A stretch of 33,436 nucleotides of DNA from DATHYU01 sp033722675 (GCA_033722675.1 JAWVYO010000017.1:1-33436), one strand, 5' to 3'; counted from the first letter of the stretch, positions 6,399 to 14,245 are shown. Made by a program: numbers and translations. The notes: generated by a model not told the origin, from the letters alone.

Positions 6399-7904
6399 CT
6401 ACAGCTCGCGGCGCGTGCGCGGGAGGACGCCCCCGTCCTCGACGACGAAGTGCGTGAGCCCGGCGTAGTCGGGATCGAAGACGATGTCGCCCTTCTTGAT
6501 CTCCGACTGCTTCTTCACCTTCGACTTCTCCGTGTCGCAGGCGTCCTGGGCGACGATGGCTCCATGGACGGCCCCCTTGGGGAGCGCGTCGTCGTCGTCA
6601 TCGAAACCGTCGTCGTCGTCGTAGTCGTCGCCGGACTCGGCGGCGTTGGACTCGAGCTTCACCTGCTCGTGGCTCAGATAGAGGCCCTCGGCCGTGCCCC
6701 GCTTGTCCTTGTCCTCGTCGTCGTCATCGTCATCGCTCTTGTCCTTGCCCTTCACCTTCATCTTGATGTCGCCGGCAGCCACGACGGTGTAGGGAGCGGC
6801 CGCGGGATGCGGCTGGAGCCTGGCCCGGTCCTTGACCTCGACCTCGACGTCCCCGTACTGGTCCTTCTTGAGCTTCACGCCGCCCGGCTCGTGCTGGCAC
6901 ATGAGATCGTTGTCGGGCTTGGCGGTGATCACGGTGATCTGGAGGCTCTCCTCCTTCTCGACCTTGACCTTGGCGCTGCGGCCCCAGACGAAGTACACGC
7001 CCGGCTCGGCCTCGTCGCTCTTGAACTCGACCTTCTTGTCCCAGTCGTCGACGTGCTTGACGCCACGCGTGCCGAAGACGAGGCCGCCGGTGCACGGCTC
7101 CCCGGCCGTCGCCCTGGTGACGCCCGACTCCGGCGACGCTGGCCCGTGCCGGATGGTCCCGTTGGGACAGATGTCGTACTGACTCAGGAAATGGAGCTGG
7201 ATCGGATCGATCTCGGGGATCTCCGCGAAGGGCACCTCGCCCTCGTCGGGGCAGTCTACGTTCGAGTCGTCGGCCTCGTTCGAGTACTGGTCGGCGTACG
7301 AGGTGAGGCAGCCGGCGTTGATGTTGTTCTCGGACTTGTCCTTCTTGAACTCGATCGAGCCGTTGGCGTGGGCCCAGTCGCGCAGCCCGAGGATCTCGAC
7401 GTCCTTGTGGTCCTTCTTGGCCTCGATCTTCACGTCGCCGCCGGTGAGGAAGGCGTGCGAGAACTCGACGTCGATCTCGAAGAGCTCCCCCTCGATGGCG
7501 CTCCGCACGACGCGGATCCGGTCGGCGTCGGCACGGGTGGGCACGAACCCCACCGAGTAGACGACGTCGCCGCTCGCCGGGACGATGAGGACGAACTCGC
7601 CCTGCGGCGTGGTCACGACGTCGCCGTCGTCGACCGCCTGGGCCGCGGCGATCACCGCATCGCGGTCGGCGAGCTGGTCGTGCCCGGTGGTGTAGTCGGG
7701 ATCCTCCGCGATGAGGCCGGCCGCGTAGTCGATGCCCGAGTCGGCGACCTGGAGTGCGTTCTCCCACTGGCGGTCCGTGAAGACGTTCTGCGCCATCTCG
7801 ACGACACGGGTGACGATGAACGCCGCCATGATGAGGACCACGCCCGAGAGCAGCACCGTCGAGGCGAGGGCGTAGCCGCGGTCGGAGGCGAGGCGGTCAC
7901 GCAC
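6399..7904 (-). CDS. GspK/PilX-like pilin-related protein, module B, Asp/Lys-rich
   Basis: A 501-residue protein with the N-terminus RGYALASTVLLSGVVLIMAA, a prepilin-like membrane helix without Glu at position 5, as in GspK and PilX. It is a paralogue of the 465-residue gene at 8992-10389: shared landmarks are ADSGI/AEAGL, VVYSVGF/VIYSVGF, HANG, YDICPNG/YDLCPNG, PCTG and ACDT. Six cysteines (199, 218, 246, 271, 336, 456) keep the paralogue's order. Unlike it, the region from about 160 to 480 is full of Lys/Asp/Glu stretches, including aspartate runs near 391-400 and 426-439. It overlaps the upstream GspJ-like gene by 8 bp. The likely location is the cell surface as a pilus tip or minor subunit; this is inferred. 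Confidence 0.8.
   Translation of the reverse strand: MRDRLASDRGYALASTVLLSGVVLIMAAFIVTRVVEMAQNVFTDRQWENALQVADSGIDYAAGLIAEDPDYTTGHDQLADRDAVIAAAQAVDDGDVVTTPQGEFVLIVPASGDVVYSVGFVPTRADADRIRVVRSAIEGELFEIDVEFSHAFLTGGDVKIEAKKDHKDVEILGLRDWAHANGSIEFKKDKSENNINAGCLTSYADQYSNEADDSNVDCPDEGEVPFAEIPEIDPIQLHFLSQYDICPNGTIRHGPASPESGVTRATAGEPCTGGLVFGTRGVKHVDDWDKKVEFKSDEAEPGVYFVWGRSAKVKVEKEESLQITVITAKPDNDLMCQHEPGGVKLKKDQYGDVEVEVKDRARLQPHPAAAPYTVVAAGDIKMKVKGKDKSDDDDDDEDKDKRGTAEGLYLSHEQVKLESNAAESGDDYDDDDGFDDDDDALPKGAVHGAIVAQDACDTEKSKVKKQSEIKKGDIVFDPDYAGLTHFVVEDGGVLPRTRREL
6586..6630. repeat. GTC/GAC trinucleotide-rich tract coding for poly-Asp
   Basis: The plus strand has repeated GTC triplets interrupted by a few changes. 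Read on the minus strand this gives the aspartate-rich run near residues 426-439 of the module B GspK-like protein. Such tracts can change length by replication slippage. Confidence 0.7.
6711..6738. repeat. Second trinucleotide-rich tract coding for poly-Asp
   Basis: A second GTC/ATC-type triplet tract encodes the aspartate-rich stretch near residues 391-399 of the same protein. It lies about 80 bp from the first tract. Confidence 0.6.
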
Positions 7905-8433
7905 CGGGCACCACCACGTTCCGCACCGTCACCGAGCCGGTGAACTGGTGCTGGGAGGGATCCGGGTCCTCGGGATCGCGATCCACCACGAGGTGAATGG
8001 TGACGGTGCCTGCAGAGGCGTCGTAGGTGATGGAGGAGGCGCCGGGGACGATGCCCTCGGCCCGCGTGGCGGTGAGCGTGTCGTCGACCGTCCGGACCAG
8101 CCGGCCGGCGTCGTCGATGCGCCAGGTGATCAACTCGCCGTCACCGGGGGCGGTGCCTCCGGAGTCGTCCTCGTCGAGCCAGAACACGATCTCACGATCG
8201 TCCTGGGCCTCGAGGGGGTAGATGGCGGAGGCGAATCGGACCTCGCGCATCAGCTGCGACTTGGCGTCGCGGACGGAGTCGAGTTCGAGACGCTGGTACT
8301 CCGTCTCGCGGTTGGTGTTGGCCACCGCGTGGATCCATCCGGTCAGCCCGCCCAGAATGATCAACGCGACGAGGCCGGTCATCATCGTCTCGACGAGCGT
8401 GAAGCCGCGCTCGGAGCGGAGTCGTTCGCTCAT
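7897..8433 (-). CDS. GspJ/PilW-like prepilin-type protein, module B
   Basis: A 178-residue protein with a short basic leader (MSERLRSERG) and the type IV prepilin processing site G|FTLVETMM with Glu at position 5 of the mature protein, followed by a hydrophobic helix (about 15-35). The soluble domain holds REVRFASAIYPL and DGELITWRIDDAGRLVR, matching DGGELVSWTLESDGDLVR in the module A copy. It resembles the minor pseudopilin GspJ or pilin PilW, which helps build the tip complex. The start at 8433 overlaps the upstream GspI-like stop (ATGA), and its 3' end overlaps the GspK-like gene by 8 bp. A prepilin peptidase is not in this window. Confidence 0.85.
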   Translation of the reverse strand: MSERLRSERGFTLVETMMTGLVALIILGGLTGWIHAVANTNRETEYQRLELDSVRDAKSQLMREVRFASAIYPLEAQDDREIVFWLDEDDSGGTAPGDGELITWRIDDAGRLVRTVDDTLTATRAEGIVPGASSITYDASAGTVTIHLVVDRDPEDPDPSQHQFTGSVTVRNVVVPGA

Positions 8434-8957
8434 CCCCACGACTCCTCGCCCACCAGCGTCGACGTCTCGAAGGTCCGCTCGCCGCTCTCCACCACCCAGC
8501 GCACCTGGACGACGAGGCGACGCAGGTCGCCCGCCTCGGTCACGTAAGACCAGACCGTGAAGTCGGTGTCGCGTCGGTTCACGACGGATTTCGGGGCGAT
8601 GGCGCCCTCCTCGCCGTCCACCACCAGGGGCTCGTTCGTCGGCAGCCCCACGGCGTCGCCGTCCAATGCGTCCCCGGACCCGGTCAGGAGCGGAGCGTCG
8701 GGGTCGAGCCCGGAGAGGGCGAACCCGTCCCATCCGACGGCACGCGCCAACTCGACCTGCTCGAGGGCGATGTCGGTCCCGTGCTGGGCGAGGAGGTTCC
8801 CCCGGGAGCCGTTGACCGCGCCCGTCATCGCCTGCGTGAACCCGAAGAAGACGACCACGACCACGAAGAGGGCGACGATCACCTCGGCGATCGTGATCCC
8901 GGCTTCGCCGGACGGCGCGAGCCGCCGCAGCCTGGTGCGCACGGTGTTCATGGACAT
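8430..8957 (-). CDS. GspI/PilV-like prepilin-type protein, module B
   Basis: A 175-residue protein starting MSMNTVRTRLRRLAPSGEAG with the prepilin site G|ITIAEVIVALF (Glu5 present) and a hydrophobic helix. The C-terminal half is clearly paralogous to the module A copy: DFTVWSYVTEAGDLRRLVVQ against SFTVWRYVSEAGDLRRVVIE, and FETSTLVGEE against FRTSTLVAEV. The soluble domain has APLLTGSGDALDGD, shared as APLLATSGDAIDGA. The start at 8957 is chosen as the ATG nearest the leader; 8951 is also possible, and a start at 9023 would overlap the upstream gene by 32 bp. No strong ribosome binding site is seen for either. Confidence 0.85.
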   Translation of the reverse strand: MSMNTVRTRLRRLAPSGEAGITIAEVIVALFVVVVVFFGFTQAMTGAVNGSRGNLLAQHGTDIALEQVELARAVGWDGFALSGLDPDAPLLTGSGDALDGDAVGLPTNEPLVVDGEEGAIAPKSVVNRRDTDFTVWSYVTEAGDLRRLVVQVRWVVESGERTFETSTLVGEESWG

Positions 8958-8991
8958 TACGTTCGGTTGCCACGGTGCGGTCCTTGAGGGC

Positions 8992-10389
8992 TCAGAGTTC
9001 GTCCCACGCCACCACCGCCACACTTCCCTCCGACCCCACGTACTCCCAGATCGTCTCGACCTCGCCGTCGAGTTCGAACTTGGGGTTGCCGGCGATCTCG
9101 GAGACGTCGACGAGGTCGCCGGCGGTGTCGCACGCCTCGGCGGCGATGAACGACCCCAACACCACCGGGTTCCCGATGATGGCGATCTGCTCGACGGCGC
9201 CGATGATGCCCTTCTCCTTGAGGCGGCCGTTGCCGTCCCACACCACGTCGCGTCCGGCGATCATGAAGAGGGTCCCGGCCGTCTCGTGGGGGGTCACGAC
9301 GGCCGCTCCGGTGAGCACGATGTCGCCGCCGACGTGGGCGTCGCAGGCTCCCTCGGCCTCGGCGACGAGCGAGATCCGCCAGGGATTCGTGTTGGTGCCG
9401 GGGCCGGTGGGGATCGAGGCGCTGCCCTGGAACACGTAGTACGAGCCGTGGTTCTCGACGTTGGTCCCGTACTCCCAGACGTGACCGTCGATGCTGGAGT
9501 AGCCGAGGTACTGCCAGCCCAGGTACGGGCTGGCGCCGGCGTCGGCCTCGAGGATGTCCCCGGTGCACGGCGCGTCGTTCGGGTCCGCCGCGAAGGCGCC
9601 CCCGTACGCCGGCCCCGCCCGCACCTCTCCGTTCGGGCACAGGTCGTACTCGGAGGACGGCCAGAAGTCCCGCGGCACGATGTCGGGCACCACCTCGAGC
9701 GGCTGGTAGGAGGGCCCTTCGCAGGAGGCGTGATCGTTCACGTTGCCGTCGACCGTCGCCAGCCCCGACGCCGTGAGGCAGGCATCGTGGGTGGTGGGAT
9801 TCCCCGAGACGTCCAGGTCCCCGTTGGCGTGGACGTCGGCATTCGACTCGAACGCCGTCGGACTGCCCGAGATCGAGAGGTGACCGTTCGTGACGAAGGC
9901 CTTGGCCGCGTAGTACGGCAGGGCGCCGGGGATGCGCTCGTACGTCACCCGGACGGTCCGCACCCGTCGTTCGGCGGCGTCGCGCGCCGGGGTGAAGCCC
10001 ACCGAGTAGATGACCTGCTCGCCGGCGGGCACGATCACGGCGTACTCGCCCTCCGGAGTCGTGATCAGGTCGGCGGAGGGCAGGCCGTCGGCCACCTGCA
10101 CCGCCCAGGCGCGCTCTGCGTCCGCGTCGTCGAACGTCGGGAGGATCTGGCCGGTCGTGTACGTGTCGTCGGCCTTCACGTCGGTGATCACGTCCGCGAG
10201 GCCGGCCTCGGCCACGTGGAGCGACTGCTCCCACTGCCCGTCGCTGCTCGTGTTGTTGACCTGGCGAGTGCCCCGGAGGGTCATCACCGAGGTCATCATG
10301 ACCACGGCGAGGCCGAGGAGGGCGACGGTGGCGATGGCGACGCCGCGGTCGTCGTCGCGAAGGCGTCGGAGCAACTGGTCGTACGTCAT
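8992..10389 (-). CDS. GspK/PilX-like pilin-related protein, module A, with beta-repeat region
   Basis: A 465-residue protein with the leader MTYDQLLRRLRDDDRG and the membrane helix VAIATVALLGLAVVMM, which lacks Glu5 like GspK/PilX. Residues 160-205 carry short repeated beta-turn units (LSISGSP, LDVSGNP), with related units near 404-408 (IIGNP) and 432-436 (IAGNP), suggesting a beta-solenoid or similar fold. The six cysteines (204, 223, 251, 275, 349, 420) match the module B paralogue in order, with the first three intervals nearly identical. The start codon lies 1 nt after the upstream GspJ-like stop. A tip or minor subunit role is inferred from gene order and length. Confidence 0.8.
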   Translation of the reverse strand: MTYDQLLRRLRDDDRGVAIATVALLGLAVVMMTSVMTLRGTRQVNNTSSDGQWEQSLHVAEAGLADVITDVKADDTYTTGQILPTFDDADAERAWAVQVADGLPSADLITTPEGEYAVIVPAGEQVIYSVGFTPARDAAERRVRTVRVTYERIPGALPYYAAKAFVTNGHLSISGSPTAFESNADVHANGDLDVSGNPTTHDACLTASGLATVDGNVNDHASCEGPSYQPLEVVPDIVPRDFWPSSEYDLCPNGEVRAGPAYGGAFAADPNDAPCTGDILEADAGASPYLGWQYLGYSSIDGHVWEYGTNVENHGSYYVFQGSASIPTGPGTNTNPWRISLVAEAEGACDAHVGGDIVLTGAAVVTPHETAGTLFMIAGRDVVWDGNGRLKEKGIIGAVEQIAIIGNPVVLGSFIAAEACDTAGDLVDVSEIAGNPKFELDGEVETIWEYVGSEGSVAVVAWDEL

Positions 10390-10390
10390 G

Positions 10391-10897
10391 TCATCCGTTC
10401 CTCAGGGAGATGTCGGAAGAGATCGATCGCTGGCCACCACCGTCCAGGGCGCCCACGAACGTGAAGGAGACGGTGCCCACCTCGGCGGCCAGCTCGGCGT
10501 CGTAGCCGAAGCCGCTGCCGGCGACGAGCAGACCGGTCGCCTGGGTCACCGCGCCACCGGCGTCGTCGGCGCGGACCAGGTCCCCGTCGCTCTCCAGCGT
10601 CCACGAGACGAGCTCTCCCCCGTCGACGATGTCGTCGTGGTCGGCGTCGACCCAGACGGTGATCGACTGCAGGCCGGCCGTGGTGACCTGCCGCGCCCGG
10701 CGGATGTCCTTGGTGAGGAGCTGACGGGACGTCCGCAGCTCCTGGATGACCTCGTCGTCGTTGCGGTGGAGCTCGTCGACGCGGCTGGCCCCCACGAACC
10801 AGGAGAGCATGATCGCCGCCACGAAGGCCAGGCCGAACATCGAGACCCCGAGTTCGACGATGGTCACGCCGCGGTCGTCGTCGCGGAGGCGCCTCAT
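10391..10897 (-). CDS. GspJ/PilW-like prepilin-type protein, module A
   Basis: A 168-residue protein beginning MRRLRDDDRG with the prepilin site G|VTIVELGVSMF (Glu5 present) and a hydrophobic helix (about 11-33). The soluble part includes RTSRQLLTKDIRRARQVTT and ITVWVDADHDDIVDGGELVS, features also seen in the module B copy. A longer upstream frame is ignored because this ATG overlaps the stop of the GspI-like gene (ATGA) and lies directly before the basic leader. Assembly into a pilus or pseudopilus tip with its two neighbours is inferred. Confidence 0.85.
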   Translation of the reverse strand: MRRLRDDDRGVTIVELGVSMFGLAFVAAIMLSWFVGASRVDELHRNDDEVIQELRTSRQLLTKDIRRARQVTTAGLQSITVWVDADHDDIVDGGELVSWTLESDGDLVRADDAGGAVTQATGLLVAGSGFGYDAELAAEVGTVSFTFVGALDGGGQRSISSDISLRNG

Positions 10898-11445
10898 CCG
10901 GCTGTCACCTCCGCCACCAGCGTGGACGTCCGGAAGGATCGCGGCGAACCGTCGCTGTCCCACCGCACCTCGATGACGACCCGCCGGAGGTCACCGGCCT
11001 CCGACACGTACCGCCAGACGGTGAACGACGACCCGTCGATCGTCTCGGTCACCTTCGGGGTGACGATGCCGTCGGGGGTGTAGACGATCACCTCGTCGCC
11101 GGCGAGGCCGAGTTCGGCACCGTCGATCGCGTCTCCCGAGGTGGCGAGCAGCGGGGCCTCCGCGTCGATGCTCGCCTGCGCCAGTTCCGCCCAGGTGAGA
11201 CCCCTCGCCATCTCGATGTGCTCGGTGGCGATCCCGGTCGCCTCCTGGGCGAGGCGGTTCTCGCGCGACGTGTCCAGCGCGGAGGTGAGGGCGCGCCCGA
11301 ACGCGAGGAAGAGGAGCACGACCACGAACATGGACACGAGCAGCTCGACGATCGTGAAGCCGTCCGCCCCCGCAGGACCGGCGCGGGCCACGATGGGGGC
11401 CCGGCGGGCACGAGGCGGCCACCGAAAGCGCGCACAAGACGTCAT
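10894..11445 (-). CDS. GspI/PilV-like prepilin-type protein, module A (first gene of the pilin cluster)
   Basis: A 183-residue protein with a long arginine-rich leader (residues 1-29) and the prepilin site G|FTIVELLVSMFVV (Glu5 present), then a helix to about residue 50. The region GLTWAELAQASIDAEAPLLA and the C-terminal FTVWRYVSEAGDLRR make it a clear paralogue of the gene at 8430-8957. It is the first gene of the six-gene pilin run and begins 78 bp after the relA stop. The start is uncertain: no good ribosome binding site precedes 11445, but in-frame downstream alternatives would remove the basic leader. Confidence 0.83.
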   Translation of the reverse strand: MTSCARFRWPPRARRAPIVARAGPAGADGFTIVELLVSMFVVVLLFLAFGRALTSALDTSRENRLAQEATGIATEHIEMARGLTWAELAQASIDAEAPLLATSGDAIDGAELGLAGDEVIVYTPDGIVTPKVTETIDGSSFTVWRYVSEAGDLRRVVIEVRWDSDGSPRSFRTSTLVAEVTAG

Positions 11446-11470
11446 GCCACTACTTTCGGTAGCGGCGCAG

Positions 11471-11516
11471 CGGAACTTGAACGGCTCCGACCACGATCCG
11501 TGGTCAACCGGTTCCG
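11471..11516. terminator. Nested inverted repeat between relA and the pilin cluster
   Basis: A perfect 7-bp stem GACCACG/CGTGGTC with loop ATC (11489-11505) lies inside an outer 6-bp repeat CGGAAC/GTTCCG (11471-11476, 11511-11516). It sits just after the relA stop and before the first pilin gene. There is no U-tract, so it may be a non-canonical terminator, a pause site or an operator for the pilin cluster. Confidence 0.35.
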
Positions 11517-11523
11517 AAACGCG

Positions 11524-13725
11524 CTAGCCGCGACCTCCACCGGGCAGCAGCCGGTAGGCGTCGTACACGCCGTCGACGCCCCGCAGCTCGTCGAGGACCC
11601 GGTCGATCTGGCCCGCGTCGGAGAGCTCGACCTCGTAGCGGAGCACCGCGACCCGATCCCGGCCGGTCGACGACGAGGAGGACACGATGTTGGCGCCGAG
11701 ATCGGACAGGGCCGCCGTGACGTCGCGCAGCAGCCGGGTCCGGTCGAGCGCCTCGATCTGGAGCCAGACGGTGAACCCGGCGATCTCGGCCGCTCCCCAC
11801 GCCACGTCGATCATCCGCTCCTCCTGCTCCCCCAGCGAGGCGATGTTCGTGCAGTCGTCACGGTGGACCGAGACACCCCGACCCACGGTCACGAACCCGA
11901 TGATCGAGTCGCCGGGGACCGGGGAGCAGCACCGCGCGAGGCGCACGTACATGTCCTCCAGACCCTCCACGACGACGCCCCGAGAACCCGGCGGCGGTCG
12001 ATGGGTGGGCGGCGGGAGCTCGCCGACGTCGAGTGCCTCCGGCTCCGGCTCCTCCGGCGGCTCGACGAGCTTGCCGAGCCGCTGGAGCACGGTGGCGGGC
12101 TGCACGTTGTGCTCACCCACCGCCTGGTACATGCCGTCGAGGTCCTTGTACCCGAGCCCCTCGGCGACCTCCTCGAGCAGGGTGTCGCGCTTGACGGCGG
12201 ACAGGCCCAGGCCCTCCCTCCGCAGGAGCTTCGCCACGGCTTCGCGCCCCTCGGCGATGGCGTGCTGGCGCCGCTCGCGGCTGAACCACTGGCGGATCTT
12301 CGCCGACGCCCGGGAGGTGCGTACGAACTTCAGCCAGTCGCGGCTCGGACCGGACTCCCCCCGCGACGTGATCACCTCGACGATGTCGCCCGACTCGAGG
12401 CGGGTGTCGAGGGGCATGAGGCGCCCGTTCACCCGCGCACCGCTGGTCTTGTGCCCCACCTCGGTGTGGATCGCGTAGGCGAAGTCGACCGGCGTCGCAC
12501 CCCGGGGCAGCGTCTTGACGTCGCCGGCGGGTGTGAGCACGAAGACCTCGTCCTGGTAGAGATCGATCTTCAGCCCCTGCAGGAACTCGCGGGGGTCGTC
12601 GAACTCGTCCGTGAGCATCGCGATCGACGCCACGGCGGCGGCGCCCGGGTCGCCCTCCTTGTAGCGCCAGTGCGCAGCGATGCCGCGCTCGGCCCGCTCG
12701 TGCATCTCCCGGGTGCGGATCTGCACCTCCAGCGGCCGGCGCTCGGGGCCGAGCACCGTCGTGTGCAGCGACTGGTAGAGGTTGAACTTCGGCATGGCGA
12801 TGAAGTCCTTGAAACGCCCATGCACCGGTGGCCAGCGGGTGTGCACGAGACCGAGGGCCGCATAGCAGTCACTGACCTCGTCGGTGATGATGCGGATCCC
12901 GATCAGGTCGTGGATGTCGTCGAAAGAGCGGCCCCCGTCCACCATCTTTCGATAGATCGAATAGGAGTGCTTCGGCCTCCCCGTCACCTCGGCGTCGATG
13001 TCGCCGTCGTCGAGCATCCCCCGGACGATCTCGATCACCTTCTGGATCGACGCATCCCGCTCGGGTGCGCGGCGACGCAGCAGGTCCTGGATCTCGGCGT
13101 ACCGGCCGGGGTGGAGGATCGCGAAGCACCGGTCCTCCATCTCGTGCTTGATCTCCTGGACACCGAGGCGGTGCGCGAGCGGGGCGTAGACGTCGAGCGT
13201 CTCCTCGGCGATGCGCTGCTGTTTGTCGGCGTCGAGCGCGTCGAGCGTCCGCACGTTGTGGAGCCGGTCCGCCAGCTTGATGAGCAGGACCCGCACGTCG
13301 CGGGCCATGGCGATCACCATCTTGCGGATCGTCGCCGCCTGCGCCTCCTCGCGGTTGGAGAACTTCACGCGGTCGAGCTTCGTGACGCCGTCGATGAGTT
13401 CGGCGACCGTGTCGCCGAACTCGACGCGCACGTCGCCCAGCGTCAGCTCGGTGTCCTCCACCACGTCGTGGAGCAGGGAGGCCGCCAGCGTCTCGGCGTC
13501 GAGCCCGTACTCGGCGAGGACGAGGGTCACTGCGAGCGGGTGGGTGATGAAGGGCTCGCCGCTCTTGCGGAACTGTCCGGCGTGGCTGGCGAAGGCCGTC
13601 TCGTACGCCTGGTGGATCAGCCGGTCCGAGGCCTCCGGATGGCGGCTGCGGAAGGCCCGCAGCACCGGCTCCAACTCGGCGATGGCCGCGTCGTCGGGTC
13701 GTGGGGCGAAGTCAGGGAGTGCCAT
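11524..13725 (-). CDS. relA: Bifunctional (p)ppGpp synthetase/hydrolase (RelA/SpoT, Rel)
   Basis: A 733-residue long Rel protein that makes and degrades the stringent-response alarmone (p)ppGpp. The HD hydrolase domain is intact (HPLAVTLVLAEYGLD, then LLHDVVEDTELT with His86-Asp87, and KLADRLHNVRTL). The synthetase domain has DLIGIRIITDEVSDCYAALG, RFKDFIAMPKFNLYQSLHTT and PLEVQIRTREMHERAE. A TGS domain follows (VFVLTPAGDVKTLPRGATPV, about 395-415), then the zinc-finger-like region with LARCCSPVPGDSIIGFVT, and a C-terminal ACT domain. Both catalytic halves look active. It overlaps the apt stop by 14 bp, an order shared with mycobacteria (apt-relA). Confidence 0.97.
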   Translation of the reverse strand: MALPDFAPRPDDAAIAELEPVLRAFRSRHPEASDRLIHQAYETAFASHAGQFRKSGEPFITHPLAVTLVLAEYGLDAETLAASLLHDVVEDTELTLGDVRVEFGDTVAELIDGVTKLDRVKFSNREEAQAATIRKMVIAMARDVRVLLIKLADRLHNVRTLDALDADKQQRIAEETLDVYAPLAHRLGVQEIKHEMEDRCFAILHPGRYAEIQDLLRRRAPERDASIQKVIEIVRGMLDDGDIDAEVTGRPKHSYSIYRKMVDGGRSFDDIHDLIGIRIITDEVSDCYAALGLVHTRWPPVHGRFKDFIAMPKFNLYQSLHTTVLGPERRPLEVQIRTREMHERAERGIAAHWRYKEGDPGAAAVASIAMLTDEFDDPREFLQGLKIDLYQDEVFVLTPAGDVKTLPRGATPVDFAYAIHTEVGHKTSGARVNGRLMPLDTRLESGDIVEVITSRGESGPSRDWLKFVRTSRASAKIRQWFSRERRQHAIAEGREAVAKLLRREGLGLSAVKRDTLLEEVAEGLGYKDLDGMYQAVGEHNVQPATVLQRLGKLVEPPEEPEPEALDVGELPPPTHRPPPGSRGVVVEGLEDMYVRLARCCSPVPGDSIIGFVTVGRGVSVHRDDCTNIASLGEQEERMIDVAWGAAEIAGFTVWLQIEALDRTRLLRDVTAALSDLGANIVSSSSSTGRDRVAVLRYEVELSDAGQIDRVLDELRGVDGVYDAYRLLPGGGRG

Positions 13726-14233
13726 AGGTCACGAGCGTGCGGACGGGGATCTCGACCTTCTCGTGGCCCTCGAGGAAGGCGAGTTCGATGAGGACGTGCG
13801 CTCCCACCACCTCCGCTCCCAGATGCTGGACGAGGCGGATGGCCGCCCCCATGGTCCCGCCGGTGGCGAGGACGTCGTCGAGGACGAGGACGCGATCGCC
13901 CTCCCCCACGGCGTCGGCGTGCACCTCCAGCGTTCCGGTGCCGTACTCCAGGGCGTAGGGCTCGGCGACGGTGGGGCGGGGGAGCTTGCCCTCCTTTCGG
14001 ACGAGCACGAGGCCGGCGCCGAGGGCCACGGCCACGGGGGCGGCGAGGATGAATCCCCGGGACTCGACCCCGGCGACGTGGGTCACCCCGTCGTCGGCGT
14101 AGTGATCGGCGATCTCGTCCACGATACGGGCGAAGGCGGCGCCGTCTTCGAGCAGCGGCGTGACGTCCTTGAACACGATCCCCGGCTCGGGGAAGCCCGG
14201 CACGTCCCGGATCAGCGCCTTCAGATCGTCCAT
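13712..14233 (-). CDS. apt: Adenine phosphoribosyltransferase
   Basis: A 173-residue type I phosphoribosyltransferase that converts adenine and PRPP to AMP in purine salvage. It begins MDDLKALIRDVPGFPEPGIV, includes FKDVTPLLEDG and AGVESRGFILAAPVA typical of Apt, and carries the PRPP-binding motif VLVLDDVLATGGTM near residues 115-128. Length is typical. A TACGAT hexamer 6 nt before the ATG suggests a leaderless transcript and a separate promoter after secF. The 3' end overlaps relA by 14 bp. Confidence 0.96.
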   Translation of the reverse strand: MDDLKALIRDVPGFPEPGIVFKDVTPLLEDGAAFARIVDEIADHYADDGVTHVAGVESRGFILAAPVAVALGAGLVLVRKEGKLPRPTVAEPYALEYGTGTLEVHADAVGEGDRVLVLDDVLATGGTMGAAIRLVQHLGAEVVGAHVLIELAFLEGHEKVEIPVRTLVTYGTP

Positions 14234-14239
14234 GGCCGG

Positions 14240-14245
14240 ATCGTA
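14240..14245 (-). promoter_or_regulatory. Putative -10 element for apt-relA
   Basis: The minus strand reads TACGAT 6 nt before the apt ATG. This spacing fits initiation at the start codon. No clear -35 element is seen. Confidence 0.4.

Larger units (their letters stand above)
6399..8957 (-). repeat. Pilin module B (GspI/J/K-like triplet, second copy)
   Basis: The second copy of the three-gene module, downstream of module A with a 34-bp gap between them. Gene order and overlaps are the same. Its GspK-like member has diverged most, by gaining charged low-complexity sequence. Confidence 0.75.
8992..11445 (-). repeat. Pilin module A (GspI/J/K-like triplet)
   Basis: Three genes in the order GspI/PilV-like, GspJ/PilW-like, GspK/PilX-like, with overlapping or adjacent start and stop codons. 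Each has a paralogue in the same position of module B at 6399-8957. The similarity is at protein level, so this is an old tandem duplication rather than a recent DNA repeat. Confidence 0.75.

Noticed and set aside
11218..13791. Long plus-strand frame opposite relA
   Set aside because: It is antisense to a complete Rel protein and has His/Asp/Arg-biased sequence with no motif.
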